Part shown: piece by piece, positions 15,601 through 18,137 of the stretch
Layout of the letters: every line of letters begins with the position of its first letter
How positions within the stretch are numbered: the stretch's first letter is position 1
Assembly: GCA_964423615.1 (NCBI GenBank)
Contig: CAYRFQ010000132.1
Location: forward strand, 1 to 18,137
Length of the DNA: 18,137 bases
Direction of reading: 5' to 3'
Source: CAYRFQ01 sp964423615
GTDB taxonomy: Bacteria; Planctomycetota; Planctomycetia; Gemmatales; Gemmataceae
Notes under the pieces: model-generated
What the model was told of the DNA's origin: nothing
Seen by the model: only the letters and a program-made list of their open reading frames with translations
The model's database searches: none
Position numbers and translations under genes: made by a program

Positions 15601-17490
15601 ATGCAACTTCAACACTTTCTATATGGTAAACTCGGTGTCCGGTTGAAATCCGGGGCTTTCGACGACCATCGAATCATACAATACTCTCCCGAACAACGTC
15701 TTTCCGAATACACGGAACTCGTAACTCAATACGCCAACTTGATGGATTTCTGCGCGAACGAAACCCATCGCGATTGGATGTCGTGTTTTTTGTTTCCTCG
15801 CTCTCCGGGGAACGAATGGATCTATCTTCGTGTATTTCGAAGTGCGGTTGATCATACCAATTCTCCTATGCGTCGGTTCCAAGCAATCTTGCTTACTCAG
15901 AAAGAGTTAGAGGGGCTCGACTGGCAGCCTTGGCGTCTGGATTCTCAACTCCGAACTGACCTCGGTGGAAGTTCCGATGCTCGAGAACTCGCGGATGTTA
16001 CGCGCGAAGTGAAGCCAATAACTGTTAACCGTAACCAGATTGCTCCACCTACTTCTCCCAGCACCGACCAACAAGAATTGTTGGAAAAACTTCTGGCCTT
16101 TCGGCAGGAAGGGAAGCCAATTTATCTACATGAGCAAGCTTCCGGAACACAAGGGTGCCAAGGAGCTATCGACCTGGAGAACGTTCAGTGGCTCGCGAGT
16201 CGCTTACTCGCTGAACTCAATGAGCAAGGCTCCGAGAATTTGAAGGGGGGAATCGGTTTAGGTCTGCCCGTACAACGAGACGAAAAAAGATCGTGGACAT
16301 CCCCAGAAAAAGATCTCTCACGATTACTCACAAAATTCGGGATTCAATTCGTTGGATTTCGATTAGATCCCCAGAATTCGAGAAGGGCCTCACTTTCCAA
16401 GAACTGGGTCGATCTACTTACTGACGCTCCGACTCCCTCCGTCCAACCACAGCCACCATCCCCAGGTCAGGCTCTAACGAAAGAGGGGAATTCCAAACGA
16501 TCGAGGTTCGCCGGAAGTTATACCTCCACACACGTGAGCCCCTCCCACGAAGAGAAGCACACCCACACTGCGTTGAATAGTGTTGAGGTTCCGAAAGTAC
16601 CTCAACACGAAGAAGAGCACTTACGAAGTTCCCGGTTTGGGGGCTTCAAACCTCCGAGTGGAGAACTTCGGGGTTCCACTCCTGCAACGAAACCGAAACT
16701 GACACCGGATGAACCTCGCGTCCAACCAAAACACCACACAAAACGACGAATTCCGGTTCGTGTGTTTTTGCGAAATGCAGTCTTTATTGTATCGTGTTCG
16801 TTGAGCGTGATCCTGGCTGTTCTGCTGTGGGGAAGTCAACGACGAATTCAAACTTGGAAGGACGTATCACGCCGAATTGCTCAAGCAGAGACTCCAGAGA
16901 AATTGCGGCAAGAGTGGGAAAAAAATTCAGCCAAGTTAGTTACTGCTCGCAGGGAAGTTAATAATGCTCACAGCCAAGTTAAGGAATGGAAGGCTGCAGC
17001 TCAACAAATTCCGAAAGTTGATACGCCCGAACAATTGAGCAAGTGGTGGAAATCCTCGTCAGATGCCCAGCAGCAGCTTCAGGAATTGAAAGCAGAATGG
17101 AACAAAGTGTCAACGAACTTACTCGACATGCAGAATCAAGTTGCGAAATGGAAAGCCACGGCGGAAGATATTGCCAACGAGAAAAACAAGCTCAATGAGA
17201 AATTGAATCGAACGACCGAAGAGAAGACGGCACTGAACGAGAAACTGAAAAAGACGGTCTCGAAAACCAAGCTCTGGATTCACGAGGTGGATAAGAGAGA
17301 GACAGAGCAAGGCAAGACATATTATCGCCTTTGGGTCTCGACGAATGGGAAAGACAAGATCGAAATGGATGTGTGGCCGGACGGTGGAAAGAAACTGTGG
17401 GTTTGGTGGAGTGCGTGTCATGTCTTGGAGATCGAAAACAAATCGACAATCTCGAAACAGTTTCAAAACTTGGTGGGAGTGAGCTGGTGA
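15601..17490 (+). CDS. Unrecognised membrane-anchored coiled-coil protein, last gene of the plus operon
   Basis: 629 aa from ATG 15601, with GGGGAG four bases upstream. The N-terminal 115 residues form a compact domain opening with LQHFLYGKLG. This loosely recalls the N-terminal domains of GTPase-associated protein 1 (GAP1) from NTPase-based conflict systems, but I would not rely on it. Residues 155-265 form a second alpha/beta domain. A disordered linker at about 275-380 is rich in P, H, S and K, with two SRFxG motifs and two HEExH motifs. A single membrane helix lies at about 388-410. Then comes a tandem 44-residue repeat (WK at 419, 463 and 517; TPE at 431 and 475) running into a charged coiled coil to about 555, and a beta-rich, tryptophan-rich end (RLWVSTNG, KLWVWWSACH). 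The expected topology is N-terminus inside, coiled coil and end domain in the periplasm. It follows the TssM-position gene and may brace or extend the membrane complex toward the envelope. Confidence 0.8.
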   Translation: MQLQHFLYGKLGVRLKSGAFDDHRIIQYSPEQRLSEYTELVTQYANLMDFCANETHRDWMSCFLFPRSPGNEWIYLRVFRSAVDHTNSPMRRFQAILLTQKELEGLDWQPWRLDSQLRTDLGGSSDARELADVTREVKPITVNRNQIAPPTSPSTDQQELLEKLLAFRQEGKPIYLHEQASGTQGCQGAIDLENVQWLASRLLAELNEQGSENLKGGIGLGLPVQRDEKRSWTSPEKDLSRLLTKFGIQFVGFRLDPQNSRRASLSKNWVDLLTDAPTPSVQPQPPSPGQALTKEGNSKRSRFAGSYTSTHVSPSHEEKHTHTALNSVEVPKVPQHEEEHLRSSRFGGFKPPSGELRGSTPATKPKLTPDEPRVQPKHHTKRRIPVRVFLRNAVFIVSCSLSVILAVLLWGSQRRIQTWKDVSRRIAQAETPEKLRQEWEKNSAKLVTARREVNNAHSQVKEWKAAAQQIPKVDTPEQLSKWWKSSSDAQQQLQELKAEWNKVSTNLLDMQNQVAKWKATAEDIANEKNKLNEKLNRTTEEKTALNEKLKKTVSKTKLWIHEVDKRETEQGKTYYRLWVSTNGKDKIEMDVWPDGGKKLWVWWSACHVLEIENKSTISKQFQNLVGVSW

Positions 17491-18137
17491 TTTCTCCGAG
17501 TCTGAGGTTGCCGTACAACACCAAGGAGATTCTGATAACCCAACGAAATCTCCTTGGCAGATGACCAGTCTCACTGCCTGACTCCTTTTTACCACGATAG
17601 CCATGATCAGCTAGAGGGGCTACCTTGGGCAGGCAATCGAGAGAAGATTTTCGGCCTCCTCTGGGTCCTCAGGAATGGTTCGCTTTGTAAACGGCTTGGC
17701 AGTTGATCTTCCTCTGCTTCGATGTCTTTGCACAGGTTTTGGGAGTGGGGACTCCAAAGCGTTTCTCGAAGAACTCTAGCTCCTGTTACTCGAAACACTC
17801 CACGAATGAGACCAGCAGAGTTGGTAAGTGGTGTTCTTGGATGGAACGTGACTGTGGGCTTCTACAACTTCAGTTCGATCCGGCTCCTCAGAATTGTCGA
17901 CGATTTCCTGAACGTGAAGTTCGGAATGATGCCCGTATCGTTCCAGGTGAATGTGAAAACTCCTGATCCAGCTTTGGATAGAGTTCGGAGATGGGTCGAT
18001 TAGTCGACGACACAAGGACGTGGTGGTCGGAGCCCGTTTCACAACTCAAGAGAAGCACTACCGTCTGGCATCTGATTTGCTGTGTAGCTGTCCAATCTGT
18101 GAAAATCCCTCTTTCCGAATTCGGCCCCATTGCTAAT
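17491..18137. other. Right-edge region without a convincing gene
   Basis: This 647-bp stretch begins with a strong hairpin (listed separately). Beyond it the six frames give only short overlapping reading frames, none over 95 codons, with no good ribosome binding site. One plus-strand frame at 17722-18003 has a stretch (residues about 50-75, with IRLLRIVDDFL) that could be a worn piece of a transposase, but nothing supports this further. I see no tRNA, attachment site or promoter that I can defend. Confidence 0.4.
17521..17557 (+). terminator. Perfect 11-bp inverted repeat after the plus operon
   Basis: CCAAGGAGATT at 17521-17531 pairs perfectly with AATCTCCTTGG at 17547-17557 across a 15-base loop, 30 bases past the stop codon of the last plus-strand gene. 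An RNA hairpin of this strength right after an operon usually stabilises or ends the transcript. There is no T tract after it, so it would be a Rho-assisted or bidirectional terminator or an RNA-stabilising structure rather than a classical intrinsic terminator. The left arm contains AAGGAG, a Shine-Dalgarno-like sequence, but no start codon follows at a proper distance. Confidence 0.5.

Noticed and set aside
17722..18003. 93-codon frame with a possible transposase-like stretch
   Set aside because: A faint resemblance of about 25 residues to IS66-type helical regions was noted, but no catalytic motif, terminal repeats or adjoining frame supports it. I treat the region as having no demonstrated gene.

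Overview
The window (roughly 50% G+C by eye) holds nine tightly packed protein genes in two divergent operons. They read away from one shared regulatory interval of about 190 bp at 10383-10568. Several products can be tied, with different degrees of certainty, to a type VI secretion system (T6SS) or another contractile injection machine. Such machines need an inner membrane and periplasm, so the host should be a diderm (Gram-negative-type) bacterium. The divergence of every component from the well-known proteobacterial T6SS types, and the many unrecognised partners, would fit a poorly sampled phylum such as Planctomycetota. That is an inference; no rRNA or tRNA or other taxonomic marker is present.

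Minus-strand operon, in transcription order from 10382 down to 171: a 616-aa unrecognised protein; a ClpB/ClpV-type double AAA+ ATPase, the candidate sheath-recycling TssH; a very large (1150-aa) unrecognised protein with a helical centre; a 319-aa unrecognised protein; and a VgrG-like spike protein ending in a beta-helix-like repeat region. The gaps are 12-36 bp, so all five are probably co-transcribed.

Plus-strand operon, 10569 to 17490: a TssK-like baseplate/membrane adaptor; a protein with one C-terminal membrane helix in the TssL position; and an NTPase with one membrane helix and a large C-terminal domain in the TssM position. The first three overlap by 20 and 29 bp, which points to translational coupling. 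After a 107-bp gap comes a 629-aa membrane-anchored coiled-coil protein that I do not recognise.

The working picture is that the plus operon makes a minimal membrane complex with its adaptor, and the minus operon makes the spike, the disassembly ATPase and several new structural or cargo-related proteins. No sheath (TssB/TssC), tube (Hcp), TssE or TssF gene can be recognised here. Those functions are either outside the window or hidden in the four unrecognised proteins, which makes the cluster a good candidate for an undescribed T6SS-like subtype.

The flanks are nearly empty. Bases 1-170 hold only a weak stem-loop after the spike gene. Bases 17491-18137 hold a perfect 11-bp inverted repeat just after the last gene and then about 580 bp with no convincing gene. 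No tRNA, rRNA, CRISPR array or intact insertion sequence was seen.
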